Below the pieces are notes generated by a model. The model saw nothing but the letters and a program-made list of their open reading frames with translations. It was not told the origin of the DNA and made no database searches. The position numbers and the translations under genes were made by a program. A stretch of DNA of 60,000 bases from Apostichopus japonicus (lineage: Eukaryota > Echinodermata > Holothuroidea > Aspidochirotida > Stichopodidae), in contig NC_092563.1 in the NCBI RefSeq assembly GCF_037975245.1, positions 6,637,501 through 6,697,500 of the forward strand, in the 5' to 3' direction. How positions within the stretch are numbered: position 1 is the stretch's first letter; every line of letters begins with the position of its first letter. Below are positions 12,201 to 23,100 of this stretch, one piece after another.

Positions 12201-13863
12201 ATTTTATGCAATAAACATTTTATGGGATGGCATGTGGCTAAAATTGTGAAATTCTGGGCCTGTACAACAAAATAATAGCTTAATTTTGAATGTGTTTTAC
12301 AGAAAGAAACCAAAACCATACAGAGTCATGGCTATGTATTTTATCCTTTTCTTGTCCAGTTTTGTTTCCAAGACCCATAACTGTCATGTTTTGGGGAAAA
12401 CTGTGATACAATACCTGTTTGTGTTGGACTAGACCAGAGAGAAAATCCTCTTGCAGCAACGAGGGTCGACGTCAGAAAAGTACCAAGACCAAGCCTTCTC
12501 CCAAATCTGGAAGGCCTTATATAGATCTACAAAAGTGACAGAAAAATGCCAATTTCAACAATGTTACATAGCATACTTCATACTGCACTTCAAGAATGAT
12601 ACATATTGTTTAAAACTGGGTTATGAAATAAGGCTTTGGTGAAACAAGAAATTGGCCTATATAGCCTTATCTTCAGTCAGAATTTAGAAAATACAAACAG
12701 GCAAAGCTGATAACTTGGAGTCAAACATAAAAATTAAAAAAAAAAATCAAATTCAATATCCAATAATCAGTTCCCATTCCCTGCCTCTCCTCCCCCCCCC
12801 CCCAATCCCCACAGGAATAAGTAAGAGAATTGTTTATTCTGTAAGACCTCACTTGAGGATTGCCTAGACACTCTTAACACAAACTAATCTAGGCTAGCAC
12901 TGCTAGAAGGGTGTGATTGACCTCTGGTGACCTCAAATGGCCATTGCACTAAAAAGCAATTGAGTTTGAAACACAATATGGGACATAAATGTACTAAGTA
13001 TGAAAGTTGTTCCCGTTTCCCATTTGGAGAGAGCGTGCACACAAGGTTTTCACGTTTCAGCCTCTGTTGACCACAATGACCTTCGATTTCTTACTCTCAA
13101 TATGAGGCATACTACTAAGTACACATACTACTACTAAGTATGATATTGGTATACACTTCCCTTCTTGAGATACTGTGTTATCGATGCTTTCTTTTTTTGA
13201 CTTATTTGGTAACCTAGGCTCAAATGATCTTTGACCTTCTCAAAGAACAATAGGCTTCTTCTACCTAATTTGGGGCATTAGTGTAATAAGAATGACATTT
13301 GTACTAGCTTCCTTTCTTGATATATTGTTTACAAGCAAGGTGTCACAAACACACACACGCCATTATAATTGCAGAAGCTAGGTTTACGATTACCATCGAA
13401 ACCAATAACATGTCCAGGGTAGTTATACTTGTATTTGTAAGTTGTATTGGCTAAGAAAGCCCTAGCCTAATTTGATTACAAGTTATGATGTTACTAGGAA
13501 TCTAATCGAGCCAACTACTAAAAAATATCTGAATGGTTTTGATTTGCGCCAATCCCTTGGCGATGTTAACTTTCGTTTTGGGAAATCTATTGACCCAAGG
13601 ATTCTGTAGTGTCGCCTAACACTAAACAGTACTTACTAACACTAACCGGTAATTAGCCTAGGCTTAGCCATAACATTAGACCCTAACGTTAGGGGTCAAT
13701 GACTAGTATATAACTCTACTGCTGTTGCAGTATCACTTAAACTGATGGGTTATATAGTTACATTTGCTATCCGTTGTTTGGGACACTCTGAAAGAAGCTC
13801 GTTTCGATTGCTTCGCAGTAACAATCTGCCAAAGGAACGCCAAAATTTAGTTGATAAAGTCAT
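6189..13863 (-). CDS. RMDN1: RMDN1, regulator of microtubule dynamics protein 1 (whole gene, 9 exons)
   Basis: RMDN1/FAM82B proteins are small TPR-like proteins, known from C. elegans RMD-1 to bind microtubules and affect chromosome segregation; vertebrate RMDN1 is reported at spindle and mitochondria. The nine exons join in frame to 314 residues, the length I recall for the human protein. Residues 1-24 are basic and amphipathic (MTLSTKFWRSFGRLLLRSN), like a mitochondrial presequence, and residues 46-59 are hydrophobic. The TPR-like core runs from about 85 to 300 with family signatures LWRLARATRDVA, WYAICLSDVGDYEG, KAIELNPKDAT, MPWYQ, FATPP and DPNFYSKN. The start at 13863 was chosen for the length match, the presequence character and the gene edge; upstream in-frame ATGs would add non-conserved sequence. 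The gene is head to head with MARCHF6. Confidence 0.95.
6745..6878 (-). CDS. RMDN1: RMDN1 exon 8 (residues 254-298)
   Basis: Encodes DPNFYSKNFLMIGKTYLKQG and the last TPR-like helices, then a Lys/Glu-rich stretch before a GTGAGA donor. The acceptor is TCGTAG. Confidence 0.97.
7220..7250 (-). CDS. RMDN1: RMDN1 exon 7 (31-nt microexon, residues 244-254)
   Basis: Only 31 nt, encoding ALEKFLKAEE plus one base. It fits the gap between its neighbours in frame and matches the family helix between FATPP and DPNFYSKN. Standard ATTTCAG acceptor and GTAAGT donor. Confidence 0.95.
7314..7470. repeat. 35-bp tandem repeat, about 4.5 copies
   Basis: The word ACACAGCAAATAAACAG starts at 7314, 7349, 7384, 7419 and 7454, exactly 35 bases apart and nearly identical, so the expansion is recent. 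It lies in RMDN1 intron 6. Confidence 0.97.
7471..8638. other. RMDN1 intron 6, remaining part
   Basis: Non-coding. A purine-rich G/A tract at about 7555-7730 reads as a Pro/Leu/Ser frame on the minus strand but has no homology and no splice phase. Poly-T runs lie near 8275-8315. Nothing gene-like was seen. Confidence 0.7.
8639..8726 (-). CDS. RMDN1: RMDN1 exon 6 (residues 214-243)
   Basis: Encodes CFTFADMPWYQ and FATPPTSSYQE, family-diagnostic motifs. TTGTCAG acceptor and GTGAGT donor, phases consistent on both sides. Confidence 0.97.
9008..9056. repeat. 12-bp tandem repeat
   Basis: Four copies of TAAGGAGRTATT-like units in RMDN1 intron 5, about 70 bases upstream of exon 5 in genomic order. 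Confidence 0.8.
9124..9179 (-). CDS. RMDN1: RMDN1 exon 5 (residues 196-214)
   Basis: 56 nt encoding KAIELNPKDATSVHLLG and two bases of a Trp codon completed in exon 6. It carries the TPR signature. TTTCAG acceptor and GTACGT donor. Confidence 0.97.
9910..9999 (-). CDS. RMDN1: RMDN1 exon 4 (residues 166-195)
   Basis: Exactly 30 codons, WYAICLSDVGDYEG followed by a helix ending REHFE. This is among the most conserved RMDN1 blocks. CTACAG acceptor and GTAAAC donor. Confidence 0.97.
11051..11331 (-). CDS. RMDN1: RMDN1 exon 3 (residues 72-165)
   Basis: The largest exon (281 nt). It begins the conserved core: ADKLY near residue 90, then LWRLARATRDVA and YEALEFVKRALDIN, the first helical repeats. 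It ends with CHK at a GTGAGG donor. Confidence 0.97.
12415..12526 (-). CDS. RMDN1: RMDN1 exon 2 (residues 35-72)
   Basis: It follows a TTTTGTAG acceptor; an in-frame TAG just upstream forces a splice junction here. It encodes a basic stretch then a hydrophobic segment (LGLGTFLTSTLVAA) and ends in phase 1 at a GTATTG donor. Confidence 0.8.
13762..13863 (-). CDS. RMDN1: RMDN1 exon 1 (residues 1-34)
   Basis: 34 codons from the ATG to a GTAACT donor, ending in phase 0. It encodes a presequence-like peptide rich in Arg, Leu and Ser with few acidic residues. This exon is the least conserved and rests on start, donor and phase agreement rather than family similarity. Confidence 0.75.
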
Positions 13864-14170
13864 TGTTATGATTGCTTTGATCACTTTGCGATTTTTTTTG
13901 ACGTTTTCATGTGGCCAATACGGGAACCAATGATCAGCTATATCAAACTTCAAGACAGCTAGCGAGGTTGTGTCTGTCGTACGCTTCTGTATGTAAAATA
14001 TTATATACTGTGGCATGAACACAGGCACTATATTTATATACATATTGCTGTACTTTATGCTTCTGGAGAAACTCATAACAAACGAGCGCAAAGGCGGCTG
14101 AACAGCGTTTTTGAGAAAAAGCAAATACCAGTACAACACACACATCCGTGGGTGTTTCCAGACACTAAAG
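13864..14170. promoter_or_regulatory. Shared bidirectional promoter of RMDN1 and MARCHF6
   Basis: Only 307 bp separate the two divergent start codons. CCAAT boxes lie at 13915-13919 and 13927-13931, 52-68 bp from the RMDN1 ATG, with a TGACGTTT word near 13900. The MARCHF6 ATG sits in AAGATGG, a YY1-like context. No TATA box is evident. Motif calls are by eye; divergent control from one promoter is inferred from geometry. Confidence 0.6.
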
Positions 14171-14192
14171 ATGGGGGACGAATCGACAGAAG
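14171..14192 (+). CDS. MARCHF6: MARCHF6 exon 1 (residues 1-8)
   Basis: ATG plus seven codons (MGDESTE) to a GTAGTG donor in phase 1. It joins exon 2 to give EGDICRVC, the usual distance from start to RING-CH. Being so short, it rests on phase and position. Confidence 0.85.
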
Positions 14193-17100
14193 GTAGTGTT
14201 ATGTTTCATGTATCTTACAACTGCAACTTAAGGTTAACCTTCACCTATACTATAGCTGTGCATTAACTAAGGTTAGGCCTCGGCTAGGCTTAAGCCAGAG
14301 TAGGTCTAACAGTAACACTAGTAAAACTACAGTTCAGGTAGCAAGAAGCATCATTCCTACCTACTAGTACTATGGCTAGCCTAAATACTAATATTGTCAC
14401 TAGGACAGGCCTATGATCTAGGCCACCATCGTTTTAAGATGCAAGATCAGTTGTGGACTATTGTGGGTGCATTGTATAGGCCTATGCAATGTATTGCTTT
14501 GCTTCACTCTACATAGGCCCACGAAATCGGTCATTGAAATCGACAATCAGAATCAGACTTTTTAATAAACAGTCAGCCTAATTCAATTTGATTTATTCAA
14601 CCAACTATCATATATTTGGCGACAGTGTATCGGCTCTTATGAACTTAAAAAATAAAACTATTCAATCAATCTGTACATTAAAGACAGGGCATAGCTGTCG
14701 AATACCCCGCGTTATTGAAACTTAACCAAATTAGGTGCTACGGGCTACGAGGTTAAAGTGGATGAAAGAATGACTTCGTAGCCCGTTGGCTCGTAGTTTT
14801 ACTTAAAAACAAGGTTAGGGATATGGTTAGGGATAGGGATAGGGTTAGGGATAGGGGTTAGGGTTAGGGAACTTCTGACTTCGTAACCCGTTGGTTCGTC
14901 ACCAACATTTCACAACTTCTGACCTCGTAGCCTGTTGGTTCGTCGCTACTAAATACTTCAACTCCCAATCCACCACTTCTGACTACGTAGCCCGTTGGGT
15001 GTCGCCCCAGATCCACACGTTCCCGTTGAATGTCACCCACATCTTCCGGCTTTACTTTTCTTTACAGAATGACTGAGTAGTCCATTGGTTTGTCGGCAAC
15101 ATAAACCAAAATGGACCACGTACCCCGTTGGATATCGCCCGTTTTACACTTATATGCATTGTACATTCGAAAAAAGGGAAAAAATGTCTAAGTCCAATAA
15201 TCTTAACAATTCTATAATAGCGCCATCTACTCAAGCACATTATAAGACTGCGTTGGCCGTTGTTCGTCTCCGTCAAAACAACAATCACGTATCCAACGGG
15301 GTATTCTGCAGCTACTCCAAAGACAGTGTATCAATTCCCCAATCTTGTCTTAACTACAATTCAGTCTATCCAGCGAACCGTCACATTTGAAGATGGTGTA
15401 TCTATCCTTCCACATGATTCAAGTAAAGTTTCACTGATACATTCTGGTACACCACGTTAAAATCCATTCCTAAAATGTACCTTTCCCCATAGGGTTTCGA
15501 ACGTTTCCGCCATGGCGGAAAGGATCGAAACCAAATAGCGGAAAGGTATGGCGGTATGGGTTTCAGTTGTTCTTCGCACACGGTAATTTCCGCACATTAC
15601 TTTCCGCTGAAAAAATTCTTGTGCGGAAAACTTTATTTTTCTTCAATTTTAGGATACCAATTTCAGGATGATGAAAATAACATGAGAAAATATCAAAGAA
15701 CGTCGACAAGGATGGTTAGACCGAGTTCATGTCAGAACAGTTAAGCTGCTTATAATTTACAGGAGGCTTGGGGTGTTTGTAATTAGGGATTACATAAAGA
15801 AGGATGAGGCATAATATTATATAGCCCAAAATATTCTCACTTTGTAATCTGTTAATGCGAAAATATCACAAAAGACACCACACAACCCCCCCCCCCCGCC
15901 CCGCCCCCTAAAGGATGAAACTTAGCGAGACCAAATCGTCACGGCAGCTCACCTTTTTTCACCTTCACGCCATATCGAAAACTACAACCAAAATAGGTGG
16001 CGCTGTTTAACTAAAATTAAACTTGTGCTTACAGCCTAAGCTAGTGCTTACAGCCTAAGCTACAACCTAAGCTATCCTAATAATAATCTTGTCTCGGAGC
16101 TACATTTTATCCTGCTACAGTCAAATTCTATCTTCTCCAGTCTCCTAAATCCTTGCATGTGCCTAATCATTTCAGTAAGCCATGCTGCTCCTCCCCAAAA
16201 AACGGTACTTTCCACTGAAAAAAAACGTTGTCTTCCACTGACTACTTTGTGTGCGGAAAACACTGTTTTGTTTCAGCGGAAAGTAACGTGTACGGTGAAT
16301 AACGGTACCCGGCGGTATGTACAGTACCTATGGTGGAATGGCACTAGATCCCCTAGGGAGTAGGGGTCTTTAGTTTCTTGCCCCAAATCATAGGGGAGGA
16401 AAGTAATGTTTTTAGGGGAGGAAACTAAAGCTTTTCTGGGGAGGAAACTTACGTTTCTCAGGACAGGAGAGAGAGAAGGCACATTGGCTAGGCTATGTAG
16501 AAAGAGTTAATATAGGTAGTGAAGCAATTGCAGTAAATGTAATTATGACTTAGGAGGATTTTCGTGAAGAATGTAACATATTTCAAGGGACTCAGAGGCT
16601 ATGTGGGAAGTGATATTTGTAGTATATACTTGAAGAAACTGGTAAATGTAGTAAATGACTTAGAGAGGAAAGTAATGTGTCTAGGGGAGGAACCAAGGAA
16701 GGCCAAAAGGATATGTTAGGTTATGTAGAAAGTGTAAAAGCTAGTAGGTAAGGAAAGCATTGTTGAAGGTATTAGGGATTAGGCCTAGGTGGTTTGGGAG
16801 GAAACAACCATGTCCGGAAACTAACTGCTCCCCTAGCCTAGTGCAACGTAAGTAAAATGATGAAGCCAAAATCTTTAGCTTTCATTTATATTCTAGCAGC
16901 ATAGAAGACCTTTGCCAATAATAATTGTTGAGTAGAGGATCGATGTATTAGTTTAGTCCTGACAAAGCTGCAAAGTTTCTTGCAGAAGCGTGGAACTCAT
17001 TTTATAAATCAAAAGATAAAGTGAGAGAATATCTATAATGTCCAGTAACTTTTATTCTATCACTACTTGTTTCCGCACACAGTCCCAATTCTTTCACTCA

Positions 17101-20100
17101 ATCTCTCAGGTCTCCATAAGTTTGCAGTAACTTCACTCAGCCACACCCTTCATTTTCCCAACAGCCAGCAAAACAACACAAGGCCAATTCCCAACTTGAA
17201 GTCAAAGTGAAAAGTGAACTCCCTTCTTCTCACACAATATCATAAGTAGTCTACATAGCAAACACACACACACACACACATCTCTAACCCCTCTTGACCC
17301 CCATCTCCCCTTAACTCTCTTTCATCCTGCCTGACCTCTCTAAACACCAACTTTCAGACTTTCACTGGCTCACGCTCAAGAATTCCATCTCCATAGCAAC
17401 AATATTTACAAGGTATAGCTAAAGAGTTATATTATAGAAATAGAAAGCTGAGATGTATAGATTGTTCATGGTTATAGAAATAGTTTTTAAGTTTGTTCTC
17501 GACAATAATGGTTCAGCCGTACAAATTCCCAATGTGTAGCACCCTGTCACTAATATCCACAGAAAGTAAAGTCAAGAAGCTTGCACATTTAGTAATAGTA
17601 AACAGTGACACTCACAGGTCACAGAATTTGGATTCTTCCTTGCCATTTCTTAAAACTATTATTTCAAACTTGAGAGTTCATTCTCCACCAGTTCTGTAAT
17701 TGTAACAATCCCACAACTTAAAATGTTCTAGTTATGTTTTAAGAAAATGGGAAGCAATACACTTATCCATGCCAAGGATATTGATAACAGCTGCAGAAAT
17801 GTTGATCAAAATCTGACAAAAGGAAAAATGAAACTAAAGCATCTTAAAAGTTATATTTTTAGAGTAATGCAGTGCATGAATATATATATTGCAGTAAAAA
17901 TTGTTTCTAATGGGACAGGACAAAAATTTCTTAGTTTTAAACATTCATTATAACTGTAACTATCTCCATAGTTCCTTTTCCATTCTCAGGTGACATTTGC
18001 AGGGTCTGTCGAGCTGAAGGTTCCCACGACAGGCCTCTTTTTCATCCCTGCATTTGCACCGGTAGCATCCGATACATTCACCAAGAATGGTAGGTTGACA
18101 CTAATATTCACATATTTCTTATTCTTTATACTCCTATTAATAAATATATTTCTATTCATATTAGTGAACATTACATGCAAAATGAAATGAACCTAGACCC
18201 TTTTTTAGACCTGTCTTACAGTATATTCTGATTAAACGACTTTAATAGGATAAGCTTGTTGAAGACGATAAAAGAATATTGGAAATACAGAAATTTTCTA
18301 CACAACTAGTTGAAAAGTACAACTCACTATCCTATTCTTTGCTTAACATGTGCTCCTCTACAAATCCTAACCTGCATCTATAAGCAGAAAGTTGGCAGTA
18401 ATTTTTGGAACTTCTATCACTGGAATCTCCTTCTACTCAAAATGAAGAAAAAGTGAATTTTCTTCCATTTATTTCTTCATTGATTGAAATGATAAATTTG
18501 AATGCAAAATTGTAAGTTTCCTTGCCATAAAGGTATCCTGTATTGCTGTTTCCCCTCTCGTCTCCCCCTCCCCAGCAATTTTATCATGTGAAACAAAATG
18601 TTCGGTCAGAGACATACATTGATGACAGACAACCTTTTCAGTCTGTTGTTTATAAAAAAGTATGTGAGGTTACCGTAAAAAGTTAACTTTGATATAACTC
18701 TTTCATTCTTTTACAGTTTGGTGCAGTGGTTGAAACACAGCAAGAAAGAGTACTGCGAACTATGCATGCATCGTTTTACCTTCACACCAAGTGAGTGCTT
18801 TGAAATGGCTTTGTGTTTATGTTTATTAAACACACGATATCTACAAAGGAAAAGTGAATTCAGCGGCGCTGTACAAAATAGTAATAATATTAAGTACATA
18901 TACAGTACAAAAAGTACATAGAGTCAAGAAATGTCTAAATAAATGTTTTCTTTGAGAAGTTTTCAATTCACGCTCGAATCGTTCAAAACTGAATTTTTCT
19001 AAGAAAATCAGGGTAAGCTATTGCAAGTCGTGGGGGGCTGCGACTGGAAGTGATCTGTCTTTAAATGTTTTACGTTTAGTTACTCGAATATCAAGAACAA
19101 TGCCCAAGTCAGTAGATGAAGAACGTTAACCTGGACATGCTTTGCGAATAGTGATAAGTTCTGTTAAATAAGGAGGAGCCAAATCATGAAAAAGACCAAC
19201 GTTTCAATTTTATATTGAATTCGATCCTTGATTGGGAGCCAATGAAGTGAGCGGAGAGAGTCGAACTTGCCTTTACCCAGAACCAGCTTTGCAGTCATGT
19301 TCTGCACATTTGCCACTTTTTGATATCACAATCAGGAAGACCATAATATAATGTATTTGAATATATTTGGCTTTGGGGTAAATGCACACATAAGTTGTAC
19401 TGTAGTAATTTATAGTCAGTGATGTTAAGTTACAACACCCTGAATTGCAGACTGATGGGCCATGATTGCAGTCAATTATGTAGTTACATGTAAACTTTCA
19501 CTTGCCTCAAAAGTACACCATTTGTGATTTATACCTGTAGGTCTAATTTCACTTTCACATCCTAACAGTTCCTTTAACTTACAGAGCTAACTTACAACTT
19601 TGAAATAGGACTTGAGTCTAGTGCTTTACTGTACAAATCATCACCCTTCTCTGATTCTCTCACATTCTTGTGAAGTTCCTGTAAAAGTTCATTTTTGAAC
19701 TTAACAAATTGTTTTACATATAGAATGTTATATTTGCTAGAAGTTTTCAAAAAAGTCTCCAAAATTGTTCTCAGACATTTATAAGGAACACACAAGATAA
19801 CTGAATGTCCAAGTGAGGAAAAGTTCATCGAAGGTTTTAATCAAAACAGATAAGAGAATTTTGACCAAAGGTGACCATATTTGAATATCTAGCATATTTG
19901 GGGCCAATACAGCTTACCATTAAAGAGTCGTTGTTTCAATATTTCGTCTTCTAAAGGATGAAGAATAAGGTATTCCTCATTTTCGTAATATTCTTAAAAG
20001 GAAAAACTGAAGATTTCAAACAAAGGGAGGCCAGTTTGTATGTTTTTAACATATCTTTTTTTTAACATCTTTCTGTATTTCTCTCTCTTTTTTTCTGTTC

Positions 20101-23100
20101 AGTTTACTCACCTGACATGCCATCTCACCTACCAGTCAGAGATATCATCCTTGGACTGACCAAAAATATCGGCAAAGCGATCAAATGCTGGCTTCACTAC
20201 ACTCTGGTCACGTTTGCCTGGTTGGGTGTGGTACCTATCACAGCAAGTAAGTATGAGATTATGCAAGTTTTCCATGTCGTGACCCAATAAGAAAATATAA
20301 GCCAGAAGAGAGGGAGGCACCTGGCAATAGTCATTCTTAGAGCAGTGGTCCCCAGACTTTTAGGCCCATTACTCTGGAGCTTTCATGAGGACTGATCCAG
20401 GACCCACCAGACTCCTGCCCACCCCGCAGAATCAATGCTCATCAAATTTGGGTTAGACTATGGACTTTGGCAAACTTCAAAAACTAGATAAATTTTTCGC
20501 CGTCTGGAAAATTCCGGCGTACCACTTAAATTTTTCACCGTCCACTTTTTGGGCCGTGCACCATAGTTTGCAGGCTGTCGCCTTAGAGAACTCTTTTTGT
20601 TGAATTATTATCCCCAATTACATAGCAATTACATAGTGTATAATTGTAGACAGTTGTCCATCATGTAGTAGTGAAGGTTCAGCACAAGATCCATCACCTT
20701 AGGAGACATAGCAAAGGTATATGTTGTGTTGCTTAAATGTATATGTTGCTTAAGGGTATATGTTGCTTAAGGGTATATGTTGCTTAAGGGTATATGTTGC
20801 TTAAGGGTATATGTTGGGTATATGTCATGTTGCTTATATATATATATGTTACTTAAAGGTATATATGTTGTGTGGCTTATAAAAATCACTTTGGATTTCT
20901 GATCTGTTATTATTATTATTATTTATTGAATTTCATATAGCGCAATCCCAACAAAGTTTTCGATTGCACTTTACAACAAAATGCAAAGAAAGATTCAACC
21001 ATTCATAAGAAAATAAGATAACAAATGGCGTAGAAATATATACTAGATGAATGTACAAAAATATACAATTGTTATGAAAGTCAAAGAGAAAAATAGAAAA
21101 TGCAAAATGTTATATAAAATCTAAAAGAAAATTCAAAAATATGAAATATAATGAATACAAATATTGAAAATTTGAAAAATTGAGTATATAAGTGATTAGC
21201 CAGGAAATATATATGTTTTGAGTTTTCTTTTAAAAATTGCAAGATTCTCAGATTGTTTGACATGGTTACCTGTAGGTAATTTATTCCATTGCTCGGCGCC
21301 ATATACACTTATTGCTCTTAATGCAAAAGTGACCTTCTGTGTTCGTGGAATGATCAGCTTATAAAGAATATTATGAACGTAGAGACCTACTAGATTGTGG
21401 TGCTAAAGTGAATCTAGACATAAGATATTGAGGAGCAGATTTTTGTTGTGGGCTACTCAGAGAAAGTTGTATGACTAACGTACAAAGCATGGTAGATTCA
21501 TACACTACTAGACACAGTGAGAACCTGTACTATTTGTGAATAAAATGTGAACCAATTTGTCAGGCTGCCGGGTGGATACTTGAGTGTGGCAAAGATGACA
21601 AAACTGACCATTTCACCAAGCAATTGTTCTACCATGGTGTACACTTTCTCACACCGATATGTTTCTGTTTACTTTCTGCCCAACGTCTAGGTCGCATCTA
21701 TAGATGTCTTTTCCACACTTCGTTCAGGCCGTTTATGGATCTCACGTATGAAATTCTGTCAGTGTAAGTATCTTGACCGGTGTCTGAGAGATTTTGAATT
21801 TTAAAACCTTGTGTCTCGGTTTCTGTTAACAGAAGCACTTTTATGCAAAGAGTTCTGGGGATCTGTGGCCATGGAACCGGTTGGGTTGGGAGAAGTAGAG
21901 AGGGTGGGTCCTTTCTATGACTTTCAGATTTCTGAGGGTTGTCTGCAGTTTGAAAATTCACGAGCGACAGGAACAGCATTTAATCGATGATCCTCACAAT
22001 TTTAGTTCTGCTAGATGGAGCAAAACTGTGTTAAAACTGTCCTTTTGCATGGCCTGTTTGATCAATCCATATATTTAATGTACTTTACTTTTTAATGCTA
22101 GCAGTTTGAACATGTTCATATTTCTCTCCTCTCTGGTTTCTCCTCTTTCTCAGAGAGAAGATGGCCGTAGATATCGTACAAGGCTGCTTGGTGGTAGCTT
22201 GCACCCTGTGCGCGTTCATCAGTTTAGTCTGGCTGCGGGAACAGGTCACTCACGGTGGGGGTCCAGATTGGTTGAATCTTCCACCGCAGCAGAACGAAGC
22301 ACAAGCTCAACCGCAAGCTGCCGAACCCCAGCAGCCTCAGGGGGACCAGAATCAGGAGGAGGGGGACGGGGGTCAGGAGGCCCCAGCCGATGAGGCCCCT
22401 GGACAGCAAGCTCAGCCTCGTGTGGCAGAGGTGAGATTATAACTGGTTAAAAAAAAATGGAAACAGTGTAGGATTGTACAGCAGTCTTTGGAGGCACGAT
22501 GGAAATTTGAACAAACAGGACACCGATCTTTAATTTCCTGGTTGTTCATTACGTTTGAAGGACACTCATTTAATCTTACGTAAGATATGTTGCCTCTACG
22601 GCTGATTAGAATAAATGACAGTACTTTTTCCTTTTCATCTTGCTTAGGGGGGGGGGGATGTAGCCTTAGCTATCTATCTCACTCACCCATCCTTTGATGT
22701 GGTCAGGTTAACATGTTAAGGTACTAAGTGGCATGGAATTGGCATCACAACCTCAATTAATCGGTTATACTAGTTTGTCATAACAGACTTTATTAATTTT
22801 TTTGTTTTCAAAATAAATATTCAAAATGGAAGTAAATGCTATCTCTCTTGTTGTATACTTAATTCATAAACATCACTTCATTCATTGATTTTTCCCATGA
22901 TGCATTGGTGGTATCAAATAAATGGAACCAGCCTGTTGGTAGTAGTTTAGTTTAGAGACCCAAGGATCAGGAAGCCTTACAGTAGCTTATAATTTGAGAC
23001 CCTATCCATGTTAGATCGTGGATGAACACCGGCTTATTTCAAGCCTTCTCTTTTGATAAGTGTTCAGAGGATAACGTGGCAGGGGTGTGAATTCGCTCAC

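Larger units (their letters stand above)
10360..13330. repeat. Decayed interspersed repeat rich in TGACCT (AGGTCA) half-sites
   Basis: Introns 1-3 of RMDN1 repeatedly carry a module: TTTGACCTC, a few bases, TGACCTTTGACC, a less conserved stretch with TTCTTGTACTCA, then GAGATATCATGTTTA. Clear examples lie near 10370, 10500-10640, 11540-11720, 11820-11990 and 12910-13240. At 11832-11864 four half-sites are spaced 4, 4 and 1 bases apart. The copies differ from one another, so the family is old. I cannot name it. Confidence 0.65.
14193..17989 (+). other. MARCHF6 intron 1
   Basis: A 3.8-kb intron. It carries the CGTAGCCCGTTGG repeat cluster, telomere-like words, a 40-bp palindrome and GGGGAGGAAA repeats, listed separately. 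About 16860-17980 is unremarkable AT-rich DNA with a short CA run near 17263. Confidence 0.8.

Noticed and set aside
13864-14145. N-terminal extension of RMDN1 from upstream in-frame ATGs
   Set aside because: The extra residues are AT-driven and not conserved, would cover most of the promoter gap, and break the length match to the family.
20341-20580. hAT-like element starting CAGTGGTCCCCAGACTTT
   Set aside because: The left end looks hAT-like, but I could not find a convincing matching right end or target duplication.
22106-22393. Second open frame across MARCHF6 exon 6
   Set aside because: A shifted reading of the real exon; the correct frame carries the conserved membrane segment and fits the splice phases.
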